The translations under genes and the position numbers were made by a program. From the NCBI GenBank assembly GCA_021732045.1, contig JAKFWK010000003.1:1-64000 (forward strand): a DNA stretch of 64,000 bases, given 5' to 3'. This stretch comes from Sulfurimonas sp. (GTDB lineage: Bacteria; Campylobacterota; Campylobacteria; Campylobacterales; Sulfurimonadaceae). The notes under the pieces are model-generated. The model did no database searches. It worked only from the letters and a program-made list of their open reading frames with translations, and was not told the DNA's origin. Below are positions 1 to 8,353 of this stretch, in pieces. Each line of letters starts with the position of its first letter. Within the stretch, counting starts at the first letter, position 1.

Positions 1-924
1 AGTGGAGATAAAAAAGATAGAAATGATGCTTTTAATGGAATATTGGAAGTTGATTTGGAAGATGCTGGATTCACCCCAAAAGATTCTCATCCAGGAATAG
101 AGTTTTACTACAACCTTTTTTATGGCACTAAGTTACAAAAAGATGGTAAGCCTAATCCTAAATTTAAAACAGACTATGTTGGCAATCTAGATAATCTTGG
201 CTTTATAACAATTACTGGTGAGCCAAAAATGAGAGAGATGCTTTTAAAAGAGCCAACTCTTGGTGGTTTTGCCCCGCTTAACTATCTTATATATAAGAAA
301 AAAAGTGATGATAAGACTGTTGTTGGTACTTTAACACCTCAAGTGATGCTTGATATCACTAAAGTTACAGATCCTGCCGTAAGAGCGGAATTTACTAAGT
401 ATATTGATGGTTTGTCTGCTATCACTGATGCTGGCATGAAGGGAAAAGTTGAGTATGTTGAGATAGACAAGCTCAATGATAAAACTATGATGCAGTTTGA
501 GATTCCTTTTGATAGAGGAAGTGATATCTTAGAAGCTAAGTTCGATTTTATGGGTAAATTTGAAAAAGCGTTTGAAGCTGAAGATTATATCATTGCCGGT
601 AAAAGAGATTTTGCTGAGTACTATGCTGATAATAACTTAGCATTTGACAGATATGATGCTTATTGGGTTTATTCACTTTGTCACTTTACATTCTCATATA
701 CAGTATTTAATGTATGGCAACGCCCTGAGCTAGGTGCATCTGCTCCTTGTTCAATGTATATGTATGTTGAAAAAGGTAAAAATGTACTTCATGTAGGTAT
801 GCCGAGTGTTGAGAACTGGATAACTTTTGGAAAGATCACAGATCCGGCACAAGTTAAGTTTATCAAAGATATGGATGCTAAAATAAGAAGCATAATGATT
901 AGTTTAGGAGCAAAAGAAGTATGA
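1..924 (+). CDS. Uncharacterised protein, possible tandem DUF302-like halves (5' end outside window)
   Basis: The reading frame is open from base 1, so the gene runs in from the left. The first possible internal start is a TTG at 43, with no convincing ribosome binding site. The visible part is about 307 residues without a membrane segment. Two stretches look alike to me: one with a GEPKMREML block, and one near the C-terminus with APCSMYMYVEKG. Both resemble the core of DUF302 proteins, where a Pro-rich turn precedes a short beta strand and a DP-containing helix. This family match is tentative. The stop overlaps the next start by 4 nt (ATGA), so the two genes are translationally coupled. Function is unknown. 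Confidence 0.6.
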   Translation, partial: SGDKKDRNDAFNGILEVDLEDAGFTPKDSHPGIEFYYNLFYGTKLQKDGKPNPKFKTDYVGNLDNLGFITITGEPKMREMLLKEPTLGGFAPLNYLIYKKKSDDKTVVGTLTPQVMLDITKVTDPAVRAEFTKYIDGLSAITDAGMKGKVEYVEIDKLNDKTMMQFEIPFDRGSDILEAKFDFMGKFEKAFEAEDYIIAGKRDFAEYYADNNLAFDRYDAYWVYSLCHFTFSYTVFNVWQRPELGASAPCSMYMYVEKGKNVLHVGMPSVENWITFGKITDPAQVKFIKDMDAKIRSIMISLGAKEV

Positions 925-1769
925 AAAAATTATTAACTGTTTTATTTGGGGCGTTCGTATTGACGCTCCTTGGTTTTAGTGGTAAAAGTGGTGAACTTCA
1001 AGCAAGTAGTGGCGAACCAACTGGGGAAGTGAGTGCATATCTTCAGGGTGCATATATCGGTGTTGCCGATGCACAGAGTAAACTCACTGCTGGTGGGTTT
1101 GAAGTTGTAGCTGCTTTTGAGAGCGTGAAAGAGGGTACTACTATTGTGTTTACTTGCCCTACATTAAAAAGAGAAGCAGCTAAGCCAAATCGTGCAAATA
1201 TCGCTGCTATGAGACTATTTGTTGATGATAAAGAGAAAAGAATCTCATTAGCTAATCCGGTTTATTTTGGTAAAGCGTATATGCAAAAAGATTACAACCA
1301 TGCAACATTTTCAGCTGTAAAAGCTAAGCTTGAAAAAGCTTTTCCAGGTCTTAAAGATTCTGAGGATAAGATGAAGTTTAAAGATTTGGCAGGTTTTCAC
1401 TTTACGATAGGTATGCCTTACTATGAGGACACTAAAATTCTTGGTGAAGGAAGCAGTGCTGACCTGTTAGCAAAGCTTAAGGCTTATAAGGGTGGAAAGG
1501 ATCTTGCATTTGAGATTAAGATATCTAATGACACTACTTTAGTTGGTTACGCAGTTGGTGCTGGAACAAAAAGATTTGTAGACAAGATTGGTCGCGCTAA
1601 CGCTGGTTTAATGCCTTGGCCGATAGTTGTAAGTGGTGGAAAAGCAACAATGCTTCAAGCTGAGTATTATATCGCTATGAATTATCCTCTTCTTGGTATG
1701 GGTCAATTTACTGGAATAGCACTTATTCCTGGAGATATTATTAAAGATTTATCAAAACCATTTAAGTAA
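921..1769 (+). CDS. Exported protein of unknown function
   Basis: The 282-residue product begins with a classic signal peptide (MKK, then a hydrophobic stretch to about residue 20, then Ser/Gly-rich sequence), so it is probably periplasmic. It follows the previous gene with a 4-nt overlap and must be its operon partner. The middle part (CPTLKREAAKPNRANIAAMR, then NPVYFGKAYM) has the flavour of the neighbouring protein, suggesting related folds, but I cannot name a family with confidence. A strong hairpin lies just after the stop. Confidence 0.7.
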   Translation: MKKLLTVLFGAFVLTLLGFSGKSGELQASSGEPTGEVSAYLQGAYIGVADAQSKLTAGGFEVVAAFESVKEGTTIVFTCPTLKREAAKPNRANIAAMRLFVDDKEKRISLANPVYFGKAYMQKDYNHATFSAVKAKLEKAFPGLKDSEDKMKFKDLAGFHFTIGMPYYEDTKILGEGSSADLLAKLKAYKGGKDLAFEIKISNDTTLVGYAVGAGTKRFVDKIGRANAGLMPWPIVVSGGKATMLQAEYYIAMNYPLLGMGQFTGIALIPGDIIKDLSKPFK

Positions 1770-1780
1770 TGCTTAGGTAA

Positions 1781-1807
1781 CTACAACACAAATGTTTTGT
1801 GTTGTAG
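1781..1807. terminator. Intrinsic terminator between convergent genes
   Basis: A perfect 12-bp stem (CTACAACACAAA against TTTGTGTTGTAG) with a TGT loop is followed on the plus strand by GGTTTTG. It sits 12 nt after the stop of the exported-protein gene and before the end of purM on the other strand. It may serve both directions, although a T-run follows only on the plus side. Confidence 0.8.
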
Positions 1808-1864
1808 GGTTTTGTCAATCATATAAAAATATCTTGTTTAGTTTGATCTAGATGCTTTTTGCAT

Positions 1865-2860
1865 CTAAATCATAATAGCTTCTCTTTTTCCGTCTTTAAC
1901 CTCGCCTATCAGATAACCATCAGTTTTAGACAAAACTATATCTACATTTTTATCTTCAACAACGAGTATCATTCCTACACCCATGTTGAATGCTCTGTAC
2001 ATCTCATCGCTGTCCACATGTTGTGATATTAGCTCAAATATAGGTAGAACTTTTATGGAATCTTTTTTGATTTCTGCTCTTAAATTTTCTGGCAATACGC
2101 GAGGTAAGTTTTCAACTATTCCGCCACCTGTTATGTGCGCCAATGCAACTATCTCATTTTTTAACTCTTTAAAAGTTTTTACATAGATATTTGTTGGCTC
2201 AAGAAGGGCTTGGATAAGTGGTTTCCCATTGAAATCATCACTGAAATTTAGTTTCATTTTCTCAAACAGAACTTTTCTAGCAAGAGAGAAGCCATTTGAG
2301 TGAAGCCCTGAGCTAGGAAGAGCTATTAGTTTGTGTCCTGCTCTAACCATCGAGACTCTGTCCATTTCTGACTTTTCAGCAACACCAACAGCAAAGCCAG
2401 CCAGATCAAAATCATCTTCGCTGTACATTCCTGGCATTTCAGCGGTTTCCCCACCAATAAGTGCACATTCACTTCTTATGCACCCCTCGGCGATACCTGC
2501 TACGACTGCTGTGGCAATATTTATATCAAGTTTTCCAGTGGCGTAATAGTCTAAAAAAAATGACGGAGTGCCAAAGTTACATAGCAAATCATTTACGCAC
2601 ATGGCAACAAGGTCAATCCCTACTGTATTGTAGATGCCACTGTCAATTGCAAGCTTTAGCTTTGTTCCAACACCATCGGTTGCAGCAAGCATTACGGGCT
2701 CTTTAAAGCCCTTAGGAAGCTCAAATGCTCCTGCAAAAGAGCCAATTCCACCAAGAACCCCAGGAATTTTTGTTGACTTCACTAAAGGTTTGATATTTTC
2801 AACGAAACTATTGCCAGCGTCAATATCTACACCGGCATCTTTGTAGCTAATTTGGCTCAT
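1865..2860 (-). CDS. purM: Phosphoribosylformylglycinamidine cyclo-ligase (AIR synthetase)
   Basis: PurM converts FGAM and ATP to aminoimidazole ribotide in de novo purine synthesis, in the cytosol. The 331-residue length is normal. Family landmarks are the GGIGSFAGAF glycine-rich loop near residue 37, DGVGTKLKLA, MCVNDLL, the GGETAEMPGMY motif, GLHSNGFSLAR, and ITGGGIVENLPRVLP near the C-terminus. A GGAG ribosome binding site precedes the ATG. In other Campylobacterota purM lies beside coaE-dapF; here those genes are about 2.5 kb away, with an fccB-like gene between. Confidence 0.96.
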   Translation of the reverse strand: MSQISYKDAGVDIDAGNSFVENIKPLVKSTKIPGVLGGIGSFAGAFELPKGFKEPVMLAATDGVGTKLKLAIDSGIYNTVGIDLVAMCVNDLLCNFGTPSFFLDYYATGKLDINIATAVVAGIAEGCIRSECALIGGETAEMPGMYSEDDFDLAGFAVGVAEKSEMDRVSMVRAGHKLIALPSSGLHSNGFSLARKVLFEKMKLNFSDDFNGKPLIQALLEPTNIYVKTFKELKNEIVALAHITGGGIVENLPRVLPENLRAEIKKDSIKVLPIFELISQHVDSDEMYRAFNMGVGMILVVEDKNVDIVLSKTDGYLIGEVKDGKREAIMI

Positions 2861-2913
2861 TTAAGACTCCATTTTGGGTTATAAAATAATATTTTGTGGG
2901 GTTGTAGTTAGTC

Positions 2914-3093
2914 CTAGATTGAACATTTCTTAGTAATAAGGCATAGCGGACAAAAATTTACTATTCCAGCAATTAGAGGAAGCACTCCTAGGTAAAACCA
3001 AGCATTTCCTGTTATAAATCCAGTTATTATAAGAGCTAAGCCTAAAATAATACGAACATATCTACATGTGGTTTTGATTTTATTGTAATTCAT
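2914..3093 (-). CDS. DUF2892 (YgaP-like) small inner-membrane protein
   Basis: A 59-codon frame starts at ATG 3093 after a GGATTCACA leader. The product has a Lys/Arg-rich N-terminus, a first hydrophobic segment (IILGLALIITGFITGNAWF) and a second (YLGVLPLIAGIVNF) ending in CPLC. This pattern of two short membrane helices with the C-terminal NxCPLC signature is typical of DUF2892, also found as the membrane anchor of YgaP-type rhodaneses. It lies between purM and the fccB-like gene on the same strand. The cysteines and the neighbouring sulfide-oxidation gene suggest a sulfur-related role, which is inference. Confidence 0.8.
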   Translation of the reverse strand: MNYNKIKTTCRYVRIILGLALIITGFITGNAWFYLGVLPLIAGIVNFCPLCLITKKCSI

Positions 3094-3265
3094 TGTGAAT
3101 CCATTATTTAAAATTTAATGAAATTGTACCAAAATTTGGAGTTATTCTGGACATATTGTTAATTAGAGTGTTGTTTTAAATCTAAAGTTTTTTATAGGAG
3201 GTATTGTGCATCGGAGCAGAACCCAGATAAGATTACGAAGTGCTTATCTGAGAGAAGGTAATTAT

Positions 3266-4609
3266 TTATGAATTAAACATATCTGCATAGAGAGCATCTG
3301 CCCAATCATACAGTGAGCTTGCATTCTTTACTCCATCTTTTTTCCAATCCTCACTGCTAATGGTATCCGCAAAATCAAAAGTATCACTTACTTTATCGTA
3401 CGAGTACTGAGTGTATATGTAGATTGCTTTTTCTGGGGCGATTGAGATGGCAGAAAAACAAGTTGTGGTTGGTGGCTCCCATTTTATTTTTTGGTTTTTA
3501 TTTATTTTCTGTGCAATTAAAGATGCAACAAAGTGCCCTTCCGAGTTTGAAGTATTCCCAGATTTAGAAAAACCCATCGGGCGAGAATCTCCTGTAATAA
3601 AAACATTTTTTGCATCTACGGCCTCGTATGTTAATGGGTTAATATGTGCTTCTAGCTTATTTTTGCCCTCTTTGGCAAGACCTACTCTTTCTAAAATCTT
3701 AGCACCTCTTACATGAGGATAAAAAGCAGCATCACTAAACTCAAATTTATCAAATTCTGTGTGAACAACTTTATTATCTAAATCAATTTGTGTTATGGTT
3801 GTTCCAGGCACATATTGAATATAATCAGCATAGAGCTCATCAAAAGCAGACTGAAAACCTTTTTCTTTGATGGTGATAGTGCTGTTTTCATCAAGCAAAA
3901 TTACTTTGGCATTTAACTTTTTTTGTTTGAAATAGTCCGCTATGACACAAGCTCTCTCGTATGGAGCGGGGAGACATCTGTAGTTTCCGCCTGGTACTGT
4001 TAGTATGAAATTACCACCTTTAAAATTTAAAACTTTATTTTTTAGTGTCATGTGTTCGGAGCCCGGGATAAATCCTGCTGGATACTCTTGTCTTAGTCTA
4101 TTTTCAAAAGCTATATCTTTTGTCCATTTTGAGTAGTCATAGTCAATCCCTGGGGCAAAAACCAAATAATCATACTTAATATTGCCATTGCTTGTTTTTA
4201 AAATCTGATTCTTTTTGTCCAAGTCAACTGCAGTTGCGTGAAAATATGTATATTTGTTCTCTCTTGCTGCTTGAAGATAGTCGTGTGTTAGATACTCAAG
4301 TTTTATTTTATCTACTAGCCACAAGTTACTTAATGGGCATGATATAAACTCATGTCTCTGTTCCACTAAGATTACATCTGCGTTTGGAGCAAATATTTTT
4401 GTATATTTTGCAATTGATAATCCAGACCATCCGCCACCAACAATAACAACTCTAGGTTTTGTTGTTGGTGGCAATGGTGCCATATAGTCAATAGTTGGAT
4501 TGGTTGTTACAATAGGTTTAGTTTTTAGAGTATTAGTGCTCGCGTCTAATGCAGAAGAGGCAACTGCTATGCCTGAGAGTTTAAAAACATCTCTTCTTGA
4601 AATAGCCAT
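3266..4609 (-). CDS. fccB: Tat-exported sulfide dehydrogenase flavoprotein (FccB/SoxF-like)
   Basis: The 447-residue protein starts with a twin-arginine signal (SRRDVFKLSGIAVA), so it should be exported folded with FAD. A Rossmann FAD motif follows (VVIVGGGWSG, about 54-63). C91 in FISCPLSNLW is at the place where flavocytochrome c carries its covalent flavin cysteine. C212/C221 (RCLPAPYERAC) and a late cysteine near 378 (TTTCFSAI) are candidates for the redox disulfide. The C-terminal third matches the FCSD flavin-binding domain, and a GDSR motif binds FAD. It likely oxidises sulfide in the periplasm and passes electrons to a cytochrome c, but no fccA-like cytochrome gene lies next to it. 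A flavoprotein related to sulfide:quinone reductase is the alternative. Confidence 0.82.
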   Translation of the reverse strand: MAISRRDVFKLSGIAVASSALDASTNTLKTKPIVTTNPTIDYMAPLPPTTKPRVVIVGGGWSGLSIAKYTKIFAPNADVILVEQRHEFISCPLSNLWLVDKIKLEYLTHDYLQAARENKYTYFHATAVDLDKKNQILKTSNGNIKYDYLVFAPGIDYDYSKWTKDIAFENRLRQEYPAGFIPGSEHMTLKNKVLNFKGGNFILTVPGGNYRCLPAPYERACVIADYFKQKKLNAKVILLDENSTITIKEKGFQSAFDELYADYIQYVPGTTITQIDLDNKVVHTEFDKFEFSDAAFYPHVRGAKILERVGLAKEGKNKLEAHINPLTYEAVDAKNVFITGDSRPMGFSKSGNTSNSEGHFVASLIAQKINKNQKIKWEPPTTTCFSAISIAPEKAIYIYTQYSYDKVSDTFDFADTISSEDWKKDGVKNASSLYDWADALYADMFNS

Positions 4610-4783
4610 TAAAATTCCTTAATATAATATTTTGCAACTAGGTTATCACTTTTCGACTTATCAGTAGCTTATGGTTTATCACATTTTTATCAATTTTTAC
4701 TTAAATATATATTATGGTTTGGCTTTTTAAAACTTTTTAATCCAAATATGCTAGAATCGCGGTAACTTAAATTTGGAAAACTA

Positions 4784-5329
4784 ATGAAAAATATTATATA
4801 TAGTGAAATGATGGTGCATGTGCCAATGTGTACAAGTAAAATGGCAAAAGATTTGTTGATTATTAGTAATAATCCTGAGAAATTGAGTGCTGAAGCATCA
4901 AGACATGCTCAAGCGACTTTTAAAGTCTCGTCTTGCAATCTGGAAGATATAAGTTCGCACGGAGATAAATCTTACGATGTCATAATCTCTGAGATGCCTT
5001 GCGATGAGCTTTTGCTGGCTCAAATAAACCGCATCATAAGAGATGATGGGCAGTTTGTAACAACTCATGAATCTTTGGAAAATATTGAAGCAAACAAGAG
5101 TCTTATAAAAAAAATATCTAGATTTTTCAAGGTTGTAATGCCTTATAATCTAGGGGATTGCTCAACTGCACTCTTTGCCTCAAAAGAGTATCACCCAACA
5201 GCAGATATAATTTTGCAAAGAGCCGATATGCTCGATGGGCTTAGTTACTATAACTGTGATATCCATCCTGCTGCTTTTGCTATGGGTAACTACATAAGAA
5301 AAGAGTATCTTGGAGTTATAAAAAATTAA
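4784..5329 (+). CDS. Short spermidine-synthase-like protein
   Basis: The 181-residue product opens with YSEMMVHVPMCTSK, which matches the YHEMLVHVPLFTHP block of spermidine synthase (SpeE), followed by a degraded nucleotide-binding fold (DLLIISNNPEKL in place of VLIIGGGDGG) and SYDVIISEMPCDE. Normal SpeE is about 260-290 residues, so the N-terminal beta domain and the glycine-rich loop that binds decarboxylated SAM are missing. It may have lost or changed activity. A -10-like TAGAAT lies at 4752-4757. It overlaps coaE by one nucleotide (TAATG) and heads a speE-like-coaE-dapF operon. Confidence 0.75.
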   Translation: MKNIIYSEMMVHVPMCTSKMAKDLLIISNNPEKLSAEASRHAQATFKVSSCNLEDISSHGDKSYDVIISEMPCDELLLAQINRIIRDDGQFVTTHESLENIEANKSLIKKISRFFKVVMPYNLGDCSTALFASKEYHPTADIILQRADMLDGLSYYNCDIHPAAFAMGNYIRKEYLGVIKN

Positions 5330-5943
5330 TGGCTTTTCTAAAGAAGCACGGCTTTGAGTATGCGATTGCTTTAACTGGCGGTATTGCTACTGGTAAAAGT
5401 AGTGTCGCGTCTCTGCTTGGACTAAATGGGATGAGAGTAATAGACGCAGATAAGATTTCGCATGAAATTTTAGACGCTTCACTTGAGTGGGTTAGAGATA
5501 ATTTTGGCGATGAGTTTACTGATGGAAGAAAAGTGAATAGGGCAAAACTTGGAACTCTAATATTTTCTAACAGCCAAGCCAAAGAGAAGTTGGAGAATTT
5601 TTTACATCCAAAAATAAGAGCAGAGATAGAGCAAAGAAGCATAAAGCAGGATAGTTTTAAGTTCCCATATCTTATAGACATACCACTATTTTTTGAAAAA
5701 TCTGGATACGATATAAAAAAAAGTGTTGTAGTTTACACACCAGCAGAGATACAACTAGAGAGATTTATGAAGCGAAACGGCTACTCAAAAGAGGAGTCGC
5801 TGAGAAGAATAGAGTCTCAAATGCCGATAGAAGAGAAAAAAGCAAGAGCAACTTGGGTTATAGATAATTCACAAGATCTTAAACATCTTCAAAGAGAGTG
5901 CGAAGAGTTTGTCCAGATGATAAAAGCTGAGTATATAAAATAG
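5329..5943 (+). CDS. coaE: Dephospho-CoA kinase
   Basis: CoaE phosphorylates dephospho-CoA at the ribose 3'-hydroxyl, the last step of coenzyme A synthesis. A P-loop is plain at residues 17-24 (GGIATGKS). DADKISHEIL, FLHPKIRAEI and DIPLFFEK are the other family blocks. The length of 204 residues is normal. Its ATG overlaps the stop of the SpeE-like gene and dapF follows after 10 nt, so all three are probably co-transcribed. Confidence 0.94.
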   Translation: MAFLKKHGFEYAIALTGGIATGKSSVASLLGLNGMRVIDADKISHEILDASLEWVRDNFGDEFTDGRKVNRAKLGTLIFSNSQAKEKLENFLHPKIRAEIEQRSIKQDSFKFPYLIDIPLFFEKSGYDIKKSVVVYTPAEIQLERFMKRNGYSKEESLRRIESQMPIEEKKARATWVIDNSQDLKHLQRECEEFVQMIKAEYIK

Positions 5944-5953
5944 GGAGAAGAAG

Positions 5954-6700
5954 ATGATTCTTTCAAAATATAGTGCAAACGGAAATGATTTTGTAATTTT
6001 TCACACATTTATAAAAGGGGATAGAGGTGAACTGGCAAAAAAGCTCTGCCATAGACAAAATGGTGTGGGTGCTGATGGGTTGATAGTTATTTTGCCACAT
6101 CAGAGATATGACTTTGAGTGGCAGTTTTATAACTCTGATGGCAGTGAAGCCAACATGTGTGGCAATGGAAGTAGAGCTGCTGCGCATTATGCCGCCAATA
6201 ATGATATAGCTTCAAATGAGATGAGTTTTCTCACTGGTGCTGGGGTGATTGGTGCTAAGGTTGATGGAGATATGGTTTTAAGTGAGCTAACTCCACCGAT
6301 TGTGATTGAGAAAAATATAGAACAAAATGAGAAGTCGTGGTGGCTTGTAGATACTGGAGTGCCTCATCTTGTGCATTTTACTGATAACATAGATTTTTTT
6401 GATGTAGAAGAGGCAAGAGAGCTTAGACAAAAATACAACGCGAATGTAAATATAGCATTCGTGGAAGGTAAAAATCTAAGGGTTAGAACATATGAGCGAG
6501 GGGTTGAAGGTGAGACTCTTGCATGCGGAACTGGTATGGCAGCTTGTTTTTTTGTAGCAAATGAGAACAAGATGGTCGGAGATGAGATAGAAGTTTATCC
6601 AGCAAGCAACGAGACACTTTATCTCGGAGTAAATGAGAAAACTATCACTTTTAGAGGTGAGGTTAAAAAGGTTTTTGAAGCTTCATGTGTAAATATGTAA
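5954..6700 (+). CDS. dapF: Diaminopimelate epimerase
   Basis: DapF interconverts LL- and meso-diaminopimelate for lysine and peptidoglycan synthesis. The two catalytic cysteines are C69 in ANMCGNGSR and C191 in TLACGTGMA, acting as the acid-base pair. The start region (KYSANGNDFVIF) and HRQNGVGADGL are family signatures. The length is 248 residues. A GGGAG ribosome binding site lies before the ATG. The gene ends 26 bp from the convergent prfA. Confidence 0.96.
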   Translation: MILSKYSANGNDFVIFHTFIKGDRGELAKKLCHRQNGVGADGLIVILPHQRYDFEWQFYNSDGSEANMCGNGSRAAAHYAANNDIASNEMSFLTGAGVIGAKVDGDMVLSELTPPIVIEKNIEQNEKSWWLVDTGVPHLVHFTDNIDFFDVEEARELRQKYNANVNIAFVEGKNLRVRTYERGVEGETLACGTGMAACFFVANENKMVGDEIEVYPASNETLYLGVNEKTITFRGEVKKVFEASCVNM

Positions 6701-6726
6701 TCTAAATAGTAGAGGGTTGAGCAGGA

Positions 6727-7794
6727 TTAAAGTCCTGCTTCCTCGACTATTTTGGCTTGATGGTCTGCGATAAGCGGGTCAATGATTTCATCAAAAAGTC
6801 CACCCTGCATAATCTCTGCAAGTCTATAGAGTGTTAAGGTGATTCTATGATCACTTATGCGATTTTGTGGATAGTTATAAGTTCTAATCCTTCCACTTCT
6901 ATCGCCAGTTCCAACTTGAGATGCACGATTTGCACTATCTTTTGCGAGAGCTTCTTGCATCTCTAAGTCGTAGATTCTAGCTTTTAGAACCTTCATGGCT
7001 TTTTCTTTGTTTTTGTGTTGTGATTTTTGATCTTGATTTGTCACAACGATTCCAGTTGGCAAGTGAGTTATGCGAACTGCTGAATCGGTGGTGTTGACAC
7101 TTTGTCCACCACAACCAGATGAACGCATAACATCCACTTTTAGGTCATTTTCATTTATGGTTACTTCAACATCTTCAACTTCTGCCATTATGGCAACTGT
7201 AATTGCAGATGTGTGAACACGACCTTGAGATTCTGTTAGAGGAACTCTTTGAACGCGATGAGTTCCGCCTTCGTACTTCAACCTACTATAAACTTTGTCG
7301 CCTTTTATAAGTGCGATAACCTCTTTGAAACCACCAGAGTCTGATGGGGAAGTGCTGAGTATCTCAACTTTCCAGTCTCTAACTTCAGCGTATCTGCAAT
7401 ATGCTTCAAACAGATTTCCAACAAAAATACCTGCTTCATCTCCACCAGCACCAGCACGAAGCTCGATGATTGTGTTTCTGTCATCATTTGGGTCTTTTGG
7501 AATTAGAAGAAGTTTTATCTCTTCTTCTAACTCTGGAACTCTTGGTTCAAGAGATTTCAACTCCTCTTTTGCCATTTCAAACATTTCAGAATCGCCTAAC
7601 ATACTTTTTGAATCAGCAATTGCTGCTAAAAGAGCATGATATTCGGTTGCTTTTTCAACGATGGTCGAAAGTGAAGATTGTTCTTTTGAGAGGTCTGTCA
7701 TTCTTTTGATGTCGGAGGTTATGTCAGGAGAACTTAGCAAATTGCCAAGTTCATTATAGCGGTTGATAAACGGGTTTAGTTTATCAGCTAACAT
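6727..7794 (-). CDS. prfA: Peptide chain release factor 1
   Basis: RF1 terminates translation at UAA and UAG. The 355-residue protein carries GGQ at 229-231, which enters the peptidyl transferase centre, and the tripeptide anticodon region PLT at 185-187 in [15 protein letters not shown]. This is P-x-T as in RF1 rather than SPF as in RF2. [19 protein letters not shown] is a conserved RF block. It follows rpsT on the minus strand after 12 nt, the usual Campylobacterota arrangement. Confidence 0.97.
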   Translation of the reverse strand: MLADKLNPFINRYNELGNLLSSPDITSDIKRMTDLSKEQSSLSTIVEKATEYHALLAAIADSKSMLGDSEMFEMAKEELKSLEPRVPELEEEIKLLLIPKDPNDDRNTIIELRAGAGGDEAGIFVGNLFEAYCRYAEVRDWKVEILSTSPSDSGGFKEVIALIKGDKVYSRLKYEGGTHRVQRVPLTESQGRVHTSAITVAIMAEVEDVEVTINENDLKVDVMRSSGCGGQSVNTTDSAVRITHLPTGIVVTNQDQKSQHKNKEKAMKVLKARIYDLEMQEALAKDSANRASQVGTGDRSGRIRTYNYPQNRISDHRITLTLYRLAEIMQGGLFDEIIDPLIADHQAKIVEEAGL

Positions 7795-7806
7795 TAATAG
7801 TTAGCC

Positions 7807-8067
7807 TTATATAGCGTTTACAGCTAAGTGAAGACGACTGATTTTTCTAGCAGCAGTCTCTTTTTTGAGGATGCCTTTGCTTACAAATTTTTGAATTTGT
7901 TTGTTAGCCACTTTTAACGCGTCTGTAGCTTCTACTTTGTTGCCTGCATCAACCGCAGAACGAACACCCTTTACAATGTTTTTAAGACGAGTTCTGTAAA
8001 AACGATTTCGCTCTGCACGAACGATAGTTTGACGAATTCTCTTAACTGATGACTTATGATTTGCCAT
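7807..8067 (-). CDS. rpsT: 30S ribosomal protein S20
   Basis: S20 binds 16S rRNA early in small-subunit assembly. The 86-residue, highly basic protein begins [14 protein letters not shown] and contains [11 protein letters not shown] and [16 protein letters not shown], all typical of S20. It is the first gene of an rpsT-prfA unit. A possible -10 (TAATAT on the minus strand) lies at 8097-8102, and AGAAGGAC precedes the start. Confidence 0.96.
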   Translation of the reverse strand: MANHKSSVKRIRQTIVRAERNRFYRTRLKNIVKGVRSAVDAGNKVEATDALKVANKQIQKFVSKGILKKETAARKISRLHLAVNAI

Positions 8068-8195
8068 ATGAGTCCTTCTATAAATTTAAGTTCGCAATAT
8101 TAGCTTAAAAATAATTAAATTTAAGTTAAAGACAAGGTAAATAAATAATTATGGATTAGTTATGTTAAAATACAACACTTTTTACTTGATGTTAC

Positions 8196-8285
8196 GCACC
8201 AAAACGAACGAGTCCGTCTTGGTGGGAGGGACTCCTCGTCCCTTCCAACCCCCTGAAGCTACGAAAAACTAGTTTTTCGAGAATT
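8196..8285 (-). repeat. Structured dispersed repeat, copy 1
   Basis: This intergenic element, between divergent rpsT and glmM, recurs in opposite orientation at 15403-15537. The 67-bp core (8196-8262) matches the second copy at 59 of 67 positions by my count. It holds a hairpin bounded by CACCAA and TTGGTG, then one bounded by GGGAGGGAC and GTCCCTTCC, then a perfect 18-bp palindrome (CGAAAAACTAGTTTTTCG, 8262-8279). No reading frame is visible. It may be a small non-autonomous mobile repeat, or an RNA or protein-binding element. Confidence 0.75.
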
Positions 8286-8353
8286 CTAAGGTGCTTTACG
8301 CTCTTTTTTATGGAAGTGCATAACATCAGTTTAACTCTCATAAAGGATATGGT

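Noticed and set aside
1983..2846. Four plus-strand frames opposite purM
   Set aside because: Antisense shadows of a conserved gene, without ribosome sites or recognisable domains. The same holds for the other frames opposite or within conserved genes throughout the window.
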